A stretch of 64,000 nucleotides of DNA from Allofournierella_A excrementavium (GTDB lineage: Bacteria; Bacillota; Clostridia; Oscillospirales; Ruminococcaceae), in assembly GCA_019120375.1 (NCBI GenBank), contig DWVE01000039.1:1-64000 (forward strand), read 5' to 3'. Under the pieces are notes generated by a model. That model saw only the letters and a list, made by a program, of their open reading frames with translations, did no database searches and had not been told where the DNA came from. A program made the position numbers and the translations under genes. Shown in pieces: positions 1-8,816 of the stretch; the stretch's first letter is position 1, and each line of letters starts with the position of its first letter.

Positions 1-68
1 GAACCTCCTTTTGCTTTAGTGCGGTTAGCGTTACCCGCTTCTATTGTAGCAAAAGGAGGTTCTTTTTT
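1..68 (+). terminator. Long inverted repeat with T tract
   Basis: Perfect 15-bp arms (1-15 and 48-62) enclose a 32-nt loop, and the right arm runs into six T. The loop contains a smaller GCGG/CCGC stem. The simplest reading is a Rho-independent terminator for a plus-strand gene left of the window. The left arm touches the window edge and may extend further, so a small palindromic repeat element is not excluded. Positions 69-124 hold a second small hairpin (8-bp arms at 97-104 and 108-115) and no gene. Confidence 0.6.
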
Positions 69-124
69 ACCGTTTCAACGCTCGTGCTCTTCTCGTCCAC
101 AAGCATAGCTTGTGGTTCTTATAT

Positions 125-164
125 GAAAAGAGCGCCCGCTTCCCCGATGGGAAACGGGCGCTCT
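125..164 (-). terminator. Terminator of ligA
   Basis: A 10-bp perfect GC-rich stem (129-138 with 155-164) is followed on the minus strand by TTTT. It lies just past the ligA stop codon. Confidence 0.8.
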
Positions 165-191
165 GCGCCATGTTCTGTTGTGTGAAGGGGC

Positions 192-2180
192 TCAGCTTTG
201 CAGCATTGCCAGGAATTCCTGTTCGGTGAGCACGGGCACTCCCAGCTGCTGGGCCTTGGTGAGCTTGGAGCCCGCGGCCTCGCCCGCCACCACATAGGCG
301 GTCTTTTTGGAGACCGAGCCGCTGGCCTTGCCGCCGTTCTTGACGATGAGGGCCTCGGCCTCGGCGCGGGACATGGTCTCCAGCGTGCCGGTGACCACGA
401 CGGTCTTGCCCGCCAGCTTGTCGGTCTTTTCCTCGCCGTGCCAGGTCATGTTCACCCCGGCGCGGCGCAGCCGGTCCACCAGGTCGGCGGTACCTTCGCG
501 GGCAAAGAACTCCACCACGCTCTGGGCCATCACGCCGCCGAACCCGTCGATGGCGCTGATGGCCTCGGCGTCGGCGGCCTGCACCGCTTCCATCGAGCCG
601 AAATGCTCCGCCAGCAGGGCGGCAGCCTTGTCGCCGATGTTGCGGATGCCAAGGCCGAAGAGCAGTTTGTCCAGATTGTTTTCCTTGCTGGCTTCGATGG
701 CGCCCAAGAGATTCTCCACGCTCTTCTGCTTGAATTTGTCCAGCGTCAGAAGCTGCTCGGCAGTCAGGTCGTAGAGGTCGGCGGCGCAGCGCACATAGCC
801 CTTGTCCACCAGCTGGGCCGCCACCGCCTTGCCCAGGCCGTCGATGTTCATGGCCGCCCGGGAGGCGAAGTGGATGAGGTTGCGCAGCGTCTGGGCCGGA
901 CACTCGGGATTGATGCAGCGCAGGGCCGCCTCGTCCTCCAGATGCACCACTTTTGCGCCGCAGCTGGGGCAAGTGTCCGGCAGGCGGAAGGGCACAGCGC
1001 CCTCGTGGGCGTGGGCGGTGACCGCCACCACCTCGGGGATGATGTCCCCCGCTTTGCGCACCAGGATGGTGTCGCCGATGGACACGCCCAGCTGGTCGAT
1101 AAAGTCCTGATTGTGCAGGATGGCACGGCTGACGGTGGTGCCCGCCAGCTGCACCGGCTCAAACACCGCCGTGGGGGTGAGCACGCCGGTGCGGCCCACC
1201 GTCACATCCACCTGCAGCAGCGTGGTGAGCTTTTCCTCCGGCGGATATTTGAAGGCGATGGCCCAGCGGGGGAACTTGTTGGTGCTGCCCAGCACCTCCC
1301 GCTGGCCGAAGTCATCCACCTTGATGACCGCGCCGTCCATATCGAAGGAGAGCTCGCCGCGGCGGCGGCCGATGTCCTCGATCTCGCCGATGGCGTCCTC
1401 GATGTCGGTGAAGCTGTTGTAGCGGGGCGATACGGGAAAGCCCAGGGATTTGACATAATCGAGGCTCTGGCGATGGCTGGTGATGGTGGGGCCGCCCCGC
1501 ATCTGCTGGATGTTGAACACGAAGATGGAGAGCCCGCGGCCCGCGGTGATGCGGCTGTCCTTCTGGCGCAGCGAGCCGGCGGCGGCGTTGCGGGGGTTCT
1601 TGAAGGGTTGCTTGTCGCTGAGCTCCTGCTCTTCCACCAGCTTTTCAAAGGCGGCGTGGGGCATGTAGACCTCGCCACGCACTTCCAGATATTCCGGCGC
1701 GTTTTCCAGCTGTTTTGGGATGTCCGCGATGGTGGCAAGGTTCGCGGTCACGTCCTCGCCCACCACGCCGTCGCCCCGGGTGGAGCCGCGCACAAAGCGC
1801 CCGTTCTCGTATTCCAGGCTCACCGAGAGGCCGTCGATCTTGACCTCCACCACATACAGCGGTTCGAGGCCTTCGCCCCGCACCCTGCGGTCGAACTCCC
1901 GCAGCTCATCAAAGCTGAAAGCGTCCTGCAGGCTTTCCATCTTGACCTGATGAGTCACCTTGGCAAACCGCCCGGAAGGCGCTCCGCCCACCTTCTGGGT
2001 GGGTGAATCCGGCGTGATCAGCTGGGGAAACTCGGCTTCCAGCGCTTTGAGTTCCCGGGTCAGCGCGTCGTATTCATAGTCTTCCAGCTCGGGGGCGTCC
2101 TGCTCATAATAAAGGCGGTTGTTGCGTTCGATCACCTGGCGGAGATACGCGACCCGCTCCTTTGCCTGTTCCAGTTCCAC
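192..2180 (-). CDS. ligA: NAD-dependent DNA ligase LigA
   Basis: Seals nicks with 3'-OH/5'-phosphate ends using NAD+ in replication and repair. The full domain order is visible: N-terminal Ia/adenylation domain with the KIDG motif (lysine about residue 114), a four-cysteine zinc finger (CPSC...CINPEC), helix-hairpin-helix repeats, and a C-terminal BRCT domain (about the last 75 residues). Length of 662 aa is normal. An upstream in-frame GTG at 2189 overlaps the GAGG Shine-Dalgarno sequence. The GTG at 2180 sits 8 nt after that sequence and puts the catalytic lysine at the usual family position, so I chose it. It is followed by its own terminator. Confidence 0.97.
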   Translation of the reverse strand: MELEQAKERVAYLRQVIERNNRLYYEQDAPELEDYEYDALTRELKALEAEFPQLITPDSPTQKVGGAPSGRFAKVTHQVKMESLQDAFSFDELREFDRRVRGEGLEPLYVVEVKIDGLSVSLEYENGRFVRGSTRGDGVVGEDVTANLATIADIPKQLENAPEYLEVRGEVYMPHAAFEKLVEEQELSDKQPFKNPRNAAAGSLRQKDSRITAGRGLSIFVFNIQQMRGGPTITSHRQSLDYVKSLGFPVSPRYNSFTDIEDAIGEIEDIGRRRGELSFDMDGAVIKVDDFGQREVLGSTNKFPRWAIAFKYPPEEKLTTLLQVDVTVGRTGVLTPTAVFEPVQLAGTTVSRAILHNQDFIDQLGVSIGDTILVRKAGDIIPEVVAVTAHAHEGAVPFRLPDTCPSCGAKVVHLEDEAALRCINPECPAQTLRNLIHFASRAAMNIDGLGKAVAAQLVDKGYVRCAADLYDLTAEQLLTLDKFKQKSVENLLGAIEASKENNLDKLLFGLGIRNIGDKAAALLAEHFGSMEAVQAADAEAISAIDGFGGVMAQSVVEFFAREGTADLVDRLRRAGVNMTWHGEEKTDKLAGKTVVVTGTLETMSRAEAEALIVKNGGKASGSVSKKTAYVVAGEAAGSKLTKAQQLGVPVLTEQEFLAMLQS

Positions 2181-2242
2181 GTTTTTCACCTCAGCAAAAG
2201 CCGCCTGCGGGCGGCTGGTCGTCTCGAGCCATTATACCACAA

Positions 2243-2893
2243 TCAGCCGGACCCTTCCACATAAAATTCCGGGGTCTGGCCCACGATCAGCACCTGAGCC
2301 ACACAGATGGTGCTCTGGGCCGTCGTTTCCACCTGCATGCCTGCCAGCACGGCGCACATCTGCACCGAAAACACAAGGTCGGTCTGCAGCTTGGTCTGGT
2401 TCACGCCCGCGGCGGAAAAGCCGGTCTCAACCTGGCTTTTCACGTGTGACAGGGGAATGACCTTCACAGTTATGTCCGGCCCGCGCCCGGAGAAGAGTTG
2501 CAGGCCCAGAAGAGTGCCCAGCGGGATGGAGAAATCCGCCGCGCCCTCTTCCATTGCCTGGGTCAGATCGCCCTCCAGCGTGTACTGCAGGCGGGCCAGC
2601 TTGGCGGTGTCGGTTTCGGCACTCTGCACCAGACCGGTCTCGTCATAGCGGAGAATATACAAGTCCTCCAGCAGTTCAGGCGACCGGCGCAGGCAGTCGC
2701 CCACCGCGGCCTGCATCCAGCGCACCGCCCGCTCGCGGCATTCATACTCTGCCATCGTTCGGGCAACAGGCCGTATCTTCTGCTCCAGCTTTACAAGACT
2801 GAAAAGCAGCAGCGCGGACAAAAGCGGCGCACACAGGGCAAATCGATTCAACTTCCCCTTTTTTCGACCTGCTGCGCTGTTCTGCCGCCGCAT
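2243..2893 (-). CDS. yunB: Sporulation protein YunB
   Basis: A 216-aa protein with a basic N-terminus and one membrane segment at about residues 17-36, then an extracytoplasmic domain. The signature half contains IPLGTLLGLQLF, a stretch ending in AAGVNQTK, and a C-terminal LIVGQTPEFY, which match the YunB family. In Bacillus subtilis YunB belongs to the mother-cell sigma-E regulon and is needed for efficient sporulation; its biochemical role is not known. The start ATG follows a G-rich Shine-Dalgarno sequence. The neighbours, ligA and an XRE regulator, are unrelated in function. Family assignment rests on motif recognition, which is convincing across the C-terminal half. Confidence 0.85.
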   Translation of the reverse strand: MRRQNSAAGRKKGKLNRFALCAPLLSALLLFSLVKLEQKIRPVARTMAEYECRERAVRWMQAAVGDCLRRSPELLEDLYILRYDETGLVQSAETDTAKLARLQYTLEGDLTQAMEEGAADFSIPLGTLLGLQLFSGRGPDITVKVIPLSHVKSQVETGFSAAGVNQTKLQTDLVFSVQMCAVLAGMQVETTAQSTICVAQVLIVGQTPEFYVEGSG

Positions 2894-2962
2894 GGAAAAC
2901 GCCCCCTTTGCACCCGATGTTCTTTTAAAAAGATATTCGGGCAGAGGGAAAAACGTGAAAAT

Positions 2963-3955
2963 TCAGGAATTTGAATCCTCGCTGCGCCAGACGGTCAGCT
3001 GAAGAATGCTGCTCAGCGCGGCATACAGCACACCGGCCAGCGGCCAGACAACCCAGGTGATGCCCCAGCGCCCGGTCAGGAAACTCCAGCCGAGATAAAT
3101 CGCTACGGCAAGGGACCAATAAGCCCGGGCAACAGCCTCTTTCGCGCCGTTTTTTTCCTTTTCACAATAGGCGTAGTCCGCTTCCTGGAGAAGTTTTGCC
3201 ATGCTGGCCCAGCGCACGCCGCACAGGATGAAGAGCACCACGCCGACGCCGGCCAGCAGGATGGTCAGGCACAAGAGCAGGACCGTTGGGAGCAGATCGC
3301 CTTTGAGCAGGATGCTCAAAAACAGCGGAATGATCGAAAGGATGCAGATGCAGGTGGCCGCAATGTTGCAGGCCGCATAGGTGCCGCGGTAATTCTTCTT
3401 TTTCTCAGTCACCAAGCCGTGCACGCCATATTCCGTCTCAAAGGGCTCGCTGTCGATGAATTCATAGGGGGCGTTCTTGAAGCCGCACCAGACAAAGAGT
3501 GAAACGCCCGCGGCGACCAGCACCACAAGAGCGCACAGCCCGGCAGCACCGGCGATCTCCTCCGTAACGCCGGCAACGCCTGCATCCGAAGCAGCCCCAA
3601 GCATTAAAAGCGGAATGATGGAAGCGATGCAGAGAAAAGCGCCCGCGGCAATGAGAACGGCGGCTTTTTTGCGCCACTGCAAAAACTCCTGGGCCTGCCC
3701 GAGAGTGATGCGTTTCACGGCCGCTTCTTCCCCGCCTGGGGCATACTCTTCCTGCTCCAGTTCGTCCTTCAAAAGATAATCGGTGGTCACACCGAACAGC
3801 GCGCTCATCTGAAGCAGCTTTTCCAGTTCCGGCACGGTCTGCGCGCCCTCCCATTTGGACACCGCCTGACGGGATACATTGAGTTTTTCGGCCAGTTCTT
3901 CCTGTGACCAGCCGTTTTTCTTCCGAAGGCGGATCAGTTTGTCGGCAAAGATCAT
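2963..3955 (-). CDS. XRE-family regulator with membrane domain
   Basis: Residues 1-65 form a helix-turn-helix of the XRE/Cro type (GWSQEELAEKLNVSRQAVSKW). After a charged linker, about six hydrophobic segments follow from residue about 105 to the C-terminus, so the DNA-binding domain is tethered to the membrane. Total 330 aa. An earlier in-frame start at 4045 would add 30 arginine-rich residues, but a GGAGG at 8 nt before the ATG at 3955 decides the start. Membrane-tethered XRE proteins of this design occur in Clostridia, often as repressors responding to envelope signals. The signal here is unknown. A 13-bp palindrome lies upstream at 4065-4077. Confidence 0.85.
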   Translation of the reverse strand: MIFADKLIRLRKKNGWSQEELAEKLNVSRQAVSKWEGAQTVPELEKLLQMSALFGVTTDYLLKDELEQEEYAPGGEEAAVKRITLGQAQEFLQWRKKAAVLIAAGAFLCIASIIPLLMLGAASDAGVAGVTEEIAGAAGLCALVVLVAAGVSLFVWCGFKNAPYEFIDSEPFETEYGVHGLVTEKKKNYRGTYAACNIAATCICILSIIPLFLSILLKGDLLPTVLLLCLTILLAGVGVVLFILCGVRWASMAKLLQEADYAYCEKEKNGAKEAVARAYWSLAVAIYLGWSFLTGRWGITWVVWPLAGVLYAALSSILQLTVWRSEDSNS

Positions 3956-4127
3956 TGCGTGTTCCTCCATAGTTCGAGTGCGGCGGGCATATCGTGCCCT
4001 TCGCCTGGGTCCAGCATACAGGAAAACCCGGTTGCGCGCCACCAAACGGCAGCTTGAAATTTGTCAACCCGGGGTTGCAGCCCGCGAAAACCATACGAAA
4101 CGCCACAGAGAGTATGGCACAAACAGG

Positions 4128-4164
4128 GAAAAGAAAACGGGTCCGCCGCACAGCGGCGAGCCCG
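4128..4164 (-). terminator. Terminator of pfkA
   Basis: A GC-rich hairpin (CGGG arms at 4138 and 4164, GCCGC inner stem) is followed on the minus strand by TTTTCTTTTC, 13 nt past the pfkA stop. Confidence 0.8.
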
Positions 4165-4176
4165 TGAGGACAGGAT

Positions 4177-5151
4177 TCAGATGGAGATGGTCTCGGCCAC
4201 ATCCAGCAGGGTGGTGTCGATGCTCTTGTGCATGGACAGGGCCACATTGATGTCGTAGTCCACGATCTTGTCGGCGGACACTGCCACAACGCGGTTGAAG
4301 ATGCCCTTTTCCAGCAGGATGACCGCCTGATAGCCCATGCGGGAAGCGGTGACGCGGTCCCGCAGAGTGGGAGAACCGCCGCGCTGCACATGGCCCAGAA
4401 CGGTGGCACGGGAGTCGATGCCGGTGCGGGCCTGGATCTCGTTGGCCAGATCCTGCGCATGGCCGGCGCCCTCGGCAACAATCACGATGAAGTGCTTCTT
4501 GCCGGTCTTCTGGGTGAACTGCATCCGCTCCAGGATGTCGCGCTCCAGATCGTAGGGCCGCTCGGGGATGAGGGTGGCGATGGCGCCGGTGGCGATGCCC
4601 ACGTTCAGGGCGATGTAGCCGGCGTTGCGGCCCATGACCTCCACCACGCTGCAGCGGTCATGGCTCTGGGTGGTGTCGCGCAGTTTATCCACCATCTCCA
4701 CCGCGGTGTTCATGGCGGTGTCGTAGCCGATGGTGTACTCGCTGCAGGCGATGTCGTTATCGATGGTGCCGGGGATGCCGATGCAGGGGATCCCCAGATT
4801 GGCAAGCGCCTTGGCGCCGCGGAAGGAGCCGTCGCCGCCGATGACCACCAGCGCGTCGATGCCCAGCTTCTCGCACATTTCAGCGCCCTTGCGCTGACCT
4901 TCCTCCGTCTTGAACTCAAGGCAGCGCGCGGTATACAGAACAGTGCCGCCGCGATGGATGATCTCGGAAACACTGCGCAGATTCATCTCGTAGGTCTCGC
5001 CGTTCAGCAGGCCGTTGAAGCCGCGCTGGATGCCGATCACCCGCATGCCGTGGCCAAGGGCGGTACGCACAACGGCGCGCACCGCAGCGTTCATGCCAGG
5101 CGCATCGCCGCCGCTGGTAAGTACGCCAATCGTCTTGACTTCCTTTGCCAT
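4177..5151 (-). CDS. pfkA: ATP-dependent 6-phosphofructokinase
   Basis: Phosphorylates fructose 6-phosphate to the 1,6-bisphosphate, the committed glycolytic step, in the cytosol. The 324-aa length is typical of the bacterial PfkA form. Visible motifs are the N-terminal GVLTSGGDAPGMNAAVRA, the nucleotide loop GGDGSFRGA, the catalytic TIDND, MGRNAGYIA, and HVQRGGSPT. The glycine after GGD in GGDGS favours ATP over pyrophosphate as donor. It is the last gene of a run starting at hprK and has its own promoter candidate in the 206-bp gap before it and a terminator after it, so it is probably also transcribed alone. Confidence 0.97.
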   Translation of the reverse strand: MAKEVKTIGVLTSGGDAPGMNAAVRAVVRTALGHGMRVIGIQRGFNGLLNGETYEMNLRSVSEIIHRGGTVLYTARCLEFKTEEGQRKGAEMCEKLGIDALVVIGGDGSFRGAKALANLGIPCIGIPGTIDNDIACSEYTIGYDTAMNTAVEMVDKLRDTTQSHDRCSVVEVMGRNAGYIALNVGIATGAIATLIPERPYDLERDILERMQFTQKTGKKHFIVIVAEGAGHAQDLANEIQARTGIDSRATVLGHVQRGGSPTLRDRVTASRMGYQAVILLEKGIFNRVVAVSADKIVDYDINVALSMHKSIDTTLLDVAETISI

Positions 5152-5246
5152 AAAAAAGCCCCCCTAAAACGATTCATTACAAAAAAGCCGACAGGCTCTT
5201 CGCGGAAAAACACCGCGGCCTCACAGCTGTGGATTACCACAGGGCT

Positions 5247-5275
5247 ATTATACCATCGGTGCAACAAAAACGCAA
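5247..5275 (-). promoter_or_regulatory. Candidate pfkA promoter
   Basis: TATAAT (5247-5252) with TTGCGT 17 nt upstream (5270-5275) lies in the gap between dnaE and pfkA. The -35 matches at three positions only. The rest of 5152-5357 shows a small CGCGG/CCGCG hairpin near 5200-5217 and no gene. Confidence 0.5.
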
Positions 5276-5357
5276 AAGAAAGATGTGACCAAATGTTCAC
5301 AAATTTTGTCAAACCAGCACGCCGCAAATTGTGCGAATGGCTTTATCATGCGTTTTT

Positions 5358-8300
5358 TCATTTGAACGCCACATTTCCATCCCCCAAAATGCGTTTCAGC
5401 TCACACGTCAAAAGTTCATGCTCCATGCTCCACAGGTTGCGGGGCGCGAGCGTGAGCTGTTTCTGGTCCTCAAAATAGATATACACCGGCAGGGACCCCT
5501 CAAAAATGGAGAGCAGATTCTCCACCTTTGCAAACTGCGGGCAGCTGCGGCTGGGCACTTTGAGGTACATCCCCTTGCGGGCCGGTTTATCCTGTGCGGA
5601 ACGCGGCGCGGCGGTTCCGTTTGCGGAATACTCCTCGATGGGCGTGATCTTTTCCGCCACCAGCTTGGCGTTCTCCTCTTCCTTCACCGACACCCGCCCG
5701 TTGATGACCACCACGGCGTTGTCCTGCAACGCGCTGCGGCAGTCCGCCAGCACCTTGGGGAACACGATGATCTCCATGGTGCCGCTCAGATCTTCCACGT
5801 TGGTGAAGGCCATCATGGTGTTGGAGCGGGTGGTCATGAACTTGCTTTTGATGACCGCGCACACGATGTTCACATGCTTGCCGTCGTAGCGGCGGGCCTC
5901 CTCCCCCATCAGGTCGGCGATGCGGCAGGCTCCGATCTTCTGGATCTGCTGGCGGTAGCCGTCCAGCGGGTGGCCGGACAGATACAGACCGCTGACCTCT
6001 TTCTCCATTTTCAGCAATTCGGGCAGCGGGAATTCACCGTGGTCTTCGATGTGGAAGTCCTCCCCTGCCGCGCCGGCGCTCTCGCCGGAAAGCTGACTGA
6101 ACAGGTCCAGCTGACCTTCCACGTTGCGGCCCACGTCGGTCTCCACGCTCTTGAAGATGGCGTCCACGTTTTCCAGCATTGCCTTGCGGCTGACGCCGGT
6201 TTCGTCAAAGGCGCCGCACTTCACAAGGCTTTCCGCCGCGCGGCGGTTCAGCTCCTGCCCGTGCAGACGGCGGCAGAATTCATAGAGCGAGGTGAAGGGC
6301 TTTTCCTTCCGCTCCCGCACCACGGCGGCGATGAGGTTGCGGCCCACGTTTTTGGTGGCGTTCAGGCCAAAGCGGATGCTCTTGCCGTCCACGGTGAAGC
6401 CGCCGTCGCTGACGTTGATGCTGGGCGGCAGCACCTTGATGCCAAGGCGCTGGCACTCGCCGGTGTACTCGATGACCTTGTCGGTGTTGTCCAGCACGCT
6501 GGTGAGCAGGGCGGCCATGAACTCGCTGGGATAGTGGCACTTGAGGTAGGCGGTCTGGAACGCCACGTAGGCGTAGCAGGCCGCGTGGGATTTGTTGAAG
6601 GCGTAGGACGCAAAGCTGCTCATGTCGTCAAAGATGTCGTTGGCAGCCTGCTCGCTGATGCCGTTGGCGGCGCAGCCGGTGACGAAGTGCTGGCGCTCCT
6701 TTTCCATGACGTCGTGCTTTTTCTTGCTCATGGCACGGCGCACCAGGTCCGCCTGGCCCAGCGTGAAGCCCGCCAGCTCCCGGCAGATCTGCATCACCTG
6801 CTCCTGATAGACGATGCACCCGTTGGTCACGTCCAGGATGTGGGCCAGCTGGGGCGTTTTGTAGCGCACCTTGTCCGGCTCATGGCGGTTGCGCAGGTAG
6901 GTGGGGATGGAATCCATGGGCCCCGGGCGGTAGAGGCTGATGAGGGCGATGATGTCCTCCAGGTTCTTCGGCTGCAGCCCGGTGAGCACCTGCTTCATGC
7001 CGGTGCTTTCCAGCTGGAACACGCCCTCTGTCTCGCTGTGGCCCAGCATGTCGTAGGTGGCAGCGTCGTCGTAGGAGATGTTGTCCATGGAGAAGTCCGG
7101 CTCGCGGCGGCGCACCATCTCCTCGGCGTTCTTGATGACCGTGAGGGTGCGCAGGCCGAGAAAGTCCATCTTCAAAAGGCCCAGCTCCTCAATGGTGGTC
7201 ATGGTGAACTGGGTCACGGGTACGCCGTCGTTGGAGGCCAGCGGCACATATTCGTTGGCGGCCTCCCGGGTGATGACCACGCCCGCCGCGTGGGTGGAGG
7301 CATGGCGGGGCATGCCCTCGATCTTGATGGCGGTGTCGATGAGCTCCTTCACCTGCGGGTCAGCCTCGTACTGGGCTTTCAGCTCCGGCGAGACCTCCAG
7401 CGCCCGGTTCAGGGTCATCTTCAGCTCCATGGGCACCATCTTGGAGATGGAGTCCACCTGAGCATAGGGCATGCCCAGCACCCGGCCCACGTCACGGATG
7501 GCGGCGCGGGCGGCCATGGTCCCGAAGGTGATGATCTGAGCCACATGGTCGTGGCCGTATTTTTCATTCACATAGTCAATGACCTCCTGCCGGCGCTCGT
7601 AGCAGAAGTCCACGTCGAAGTCGGGCATGCTCACCCGTTCGGGGTTCAGAAAGCGCTCGAACAGAAGGTTGTAGCGGATGGGGTCGATGTTGGTTATGCC
7701 CACGCAGTAAGCCGCGAGGCTGCCCGCGCCGCTGCCGCGGCCGGGGCCCACGGGGATGCCCTGCTGTTTTGCGTAGTTGATGAAGTCGAAGACGATGAGG
7801 TAATAGTTGGTGTAGCCCATGCGGCGGATGACGTCTATCTCGTATTCCAGACGCTCGCGCATCTCGTCGGTCACAACGTCTCCGTAGCGGCGCACAAGGC
7901 CCTCGCGGCAGAGCTTTTCAAAATAGACCTGGTTGTCCATGCCGTCGGGTGCTTCGAAATACGGCAGCTTGGTAACGCCGAACTCAAAGTCAAAGTTGCA
8001 CATGTCGGCGATCTTGACGGTGTTCTCGCAGGCGTCCGGCGCGATGGAGAACAGGTCGTACATCTCCTCGGTGCTCTTGAGATAGAACTCGTCGGTCTCG
8101 AATTCCAGCTTGTCCGCGTCCTGCACGGTTTTGCCGGTCTGGATGCAGATGAGAATGCTCTGCATCTTGCTGTCCTCCTTGCGGAGGTAGTGGGCGTCGT
8201 TGGTGGCCACCAGCGGGATGCCCGTCTCCCGGGCAAGGCGGATGAGCAGCGGCAAAATCTGCTGCTGCGCGTCGATGCCATGGTCCTGAATTTCAATATA

Positions 8301-8816
8301 GAAATTGCCCTGACCGAACAGGTCGTTGAAGTAGAGCGCGGCGGCCTTTGCCTTTTCGTAGTCCCCCGCAAGCAGCGCCTGGGGTATCTCGCCCGCAAGG
8401 CAGGCGGAAAGACACACCAGACCCTCGTGGTGCTGTTCCAGCAGCTCCTTGTCCACCCGGGGTTTGGAGTAAAAGCCCTCGATGAAGCCGGCGGAGACCA
8501 GCTTGATGAGGTTTTTGTAGCCCGTTTCGTTTTTGCACAGCAGCACCAGATGGTTGGAGCCGTCGATGCGGTTCACCTTGTCAAAGCGGGAGCGGGTGGC
8601 CACATAGACCTCGCAGCCGATGATGGGCTTCACGCCCGCCTTTTTCGCGGCCTTGTAAAAGTCCACGCAGCCGTACATCACGCCGTGGTCGGTGATGGCG
8701 ATGGCGGTCTGGCCCAGCTCCTTGAGGCGGTCGAACATGCGGTCGATGCGGCAGGCGCCGTCCAGCAGGCTGTATTCCGTGTGCACATGCAGGTGCACAA
8801 ATTGCTTTTCAGACAT
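5358..8816 (-). CDS. dnaE: DNA polymerase III alpha subunit DnaE
   Basis: Replicative polymerase of the DnaE type, 1152 aa. The N-terminal PHP domain begins FVHLHVHTEYSLLDG. The palm carries VGPGRGSGAGSL and the catalytic PDFDVDF (aspartates at about 401 and 403), the tandem HhH and OB-fold regions follow, and a C-terminal domain ends the protein. Firmicutes usually pair DnaE with PolC; PolC is not in this window. An in-frame start 24 nt upstream (8840) exists, but AAAGGAG precedes the ATG at 8816, which overlaps the end of whiA by 8 nt, implying translational coupling. Confidence 0.97.
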   Translation of the reverse strand: MSEKQFVHLHVHTEYSLLDGACRIDRMFDRLKELGQTAIAITDHGVMYGCVDFYKAAKKAGVKPIIGCEVYVATRSRFDKVNRIDGSNHLVLLCKNETGYKNLIKLVSAGFIEGFYSKPRVDKELLEQHHEGLVCLSACLAGEIPQALLAGDYEKAKAAALYFNDLFGQGNFYIEIQDHGIDAQQQILPLLIRLARETGIPLVATNDAHYLRKEDSKMQSILICIQTGKTVQDADKLEFETDEFYLKSTEEMYDLFSIAPDACENTVKIADMCNFDFEFGVTKLPYFEAPDGMDNQVYFEKLCREGLVRRYGDVVTDEMRERLEYEIDVIRRMGYTNYYLIVFDFINYAKQQGIPVGPGRGSGAGSLAAYCVGITNIDPIRYNLLFERFLNPERVSMPDFDVDFCYERRQEVIDYVNEKYGHDHVAQIITFGTMAARAAIRDVGRVLGMPYAQVDSISKMVPMELKMTLNRALEVSPELKAQYEADPQVKELIDTAIKIEGMPRHASTHAAGVVITREAANEYVPLASNDGVPVTQFTMTTIEELGLLKMDFLGLRTLTVIKNAEEMVRRREPDFSMDNISYDDAATYDMLGHSETEGVFQLESTGMKQVLTGLQPKNLEDIIALISLYRPGPMDSIPTYLRNRHEPDKVRYKTPQLAHILDVTNGCIVYQEQVMQICRELAGFTLGQADLVRRAMSKKKHDVMEKERQHFVTGCAANGISEQAANDIFDDMSSFASYAFNKSHAACYAYVAFQTAYLKCHYPSEFMAALLTSVLDNTDKVIEYTGECQRLGIKVLPPSINVSDGGFTVDGKSIRFGLNATKNVGRNLIAAVVRERKEKPFTSLYEFCRRLHGQELNRRAAESLVKCGAFDETGVSRKAMLENVDAIFKSVETDVGRNVEGQLDLFSQLSGESAGAAGEDFHIEDHGEFPLPELLKMEKEVSGLYLSGHPLDGYRQQIQKIGACRIADLMGEEARRYDGKHVNIVCAVIKSKFMTTRSNTMMAFTNVEDLSGTMEIIVFPKVLADCRSALQDNAVVVINGRVSVKEEENAKLVAEKITPIEEYSANGTAAPRSAQDKPARKGMYLKVPSRSCPQFAKVENLLSIFEGSLPVYIYFEDQKQLTLAPRNLWSMEHELLTCELKRILGDGNVAFK

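Noticed and set aside
198..2006. 602-codon plus-strand frame
   Set aside because: Antisense shadow of ligA.
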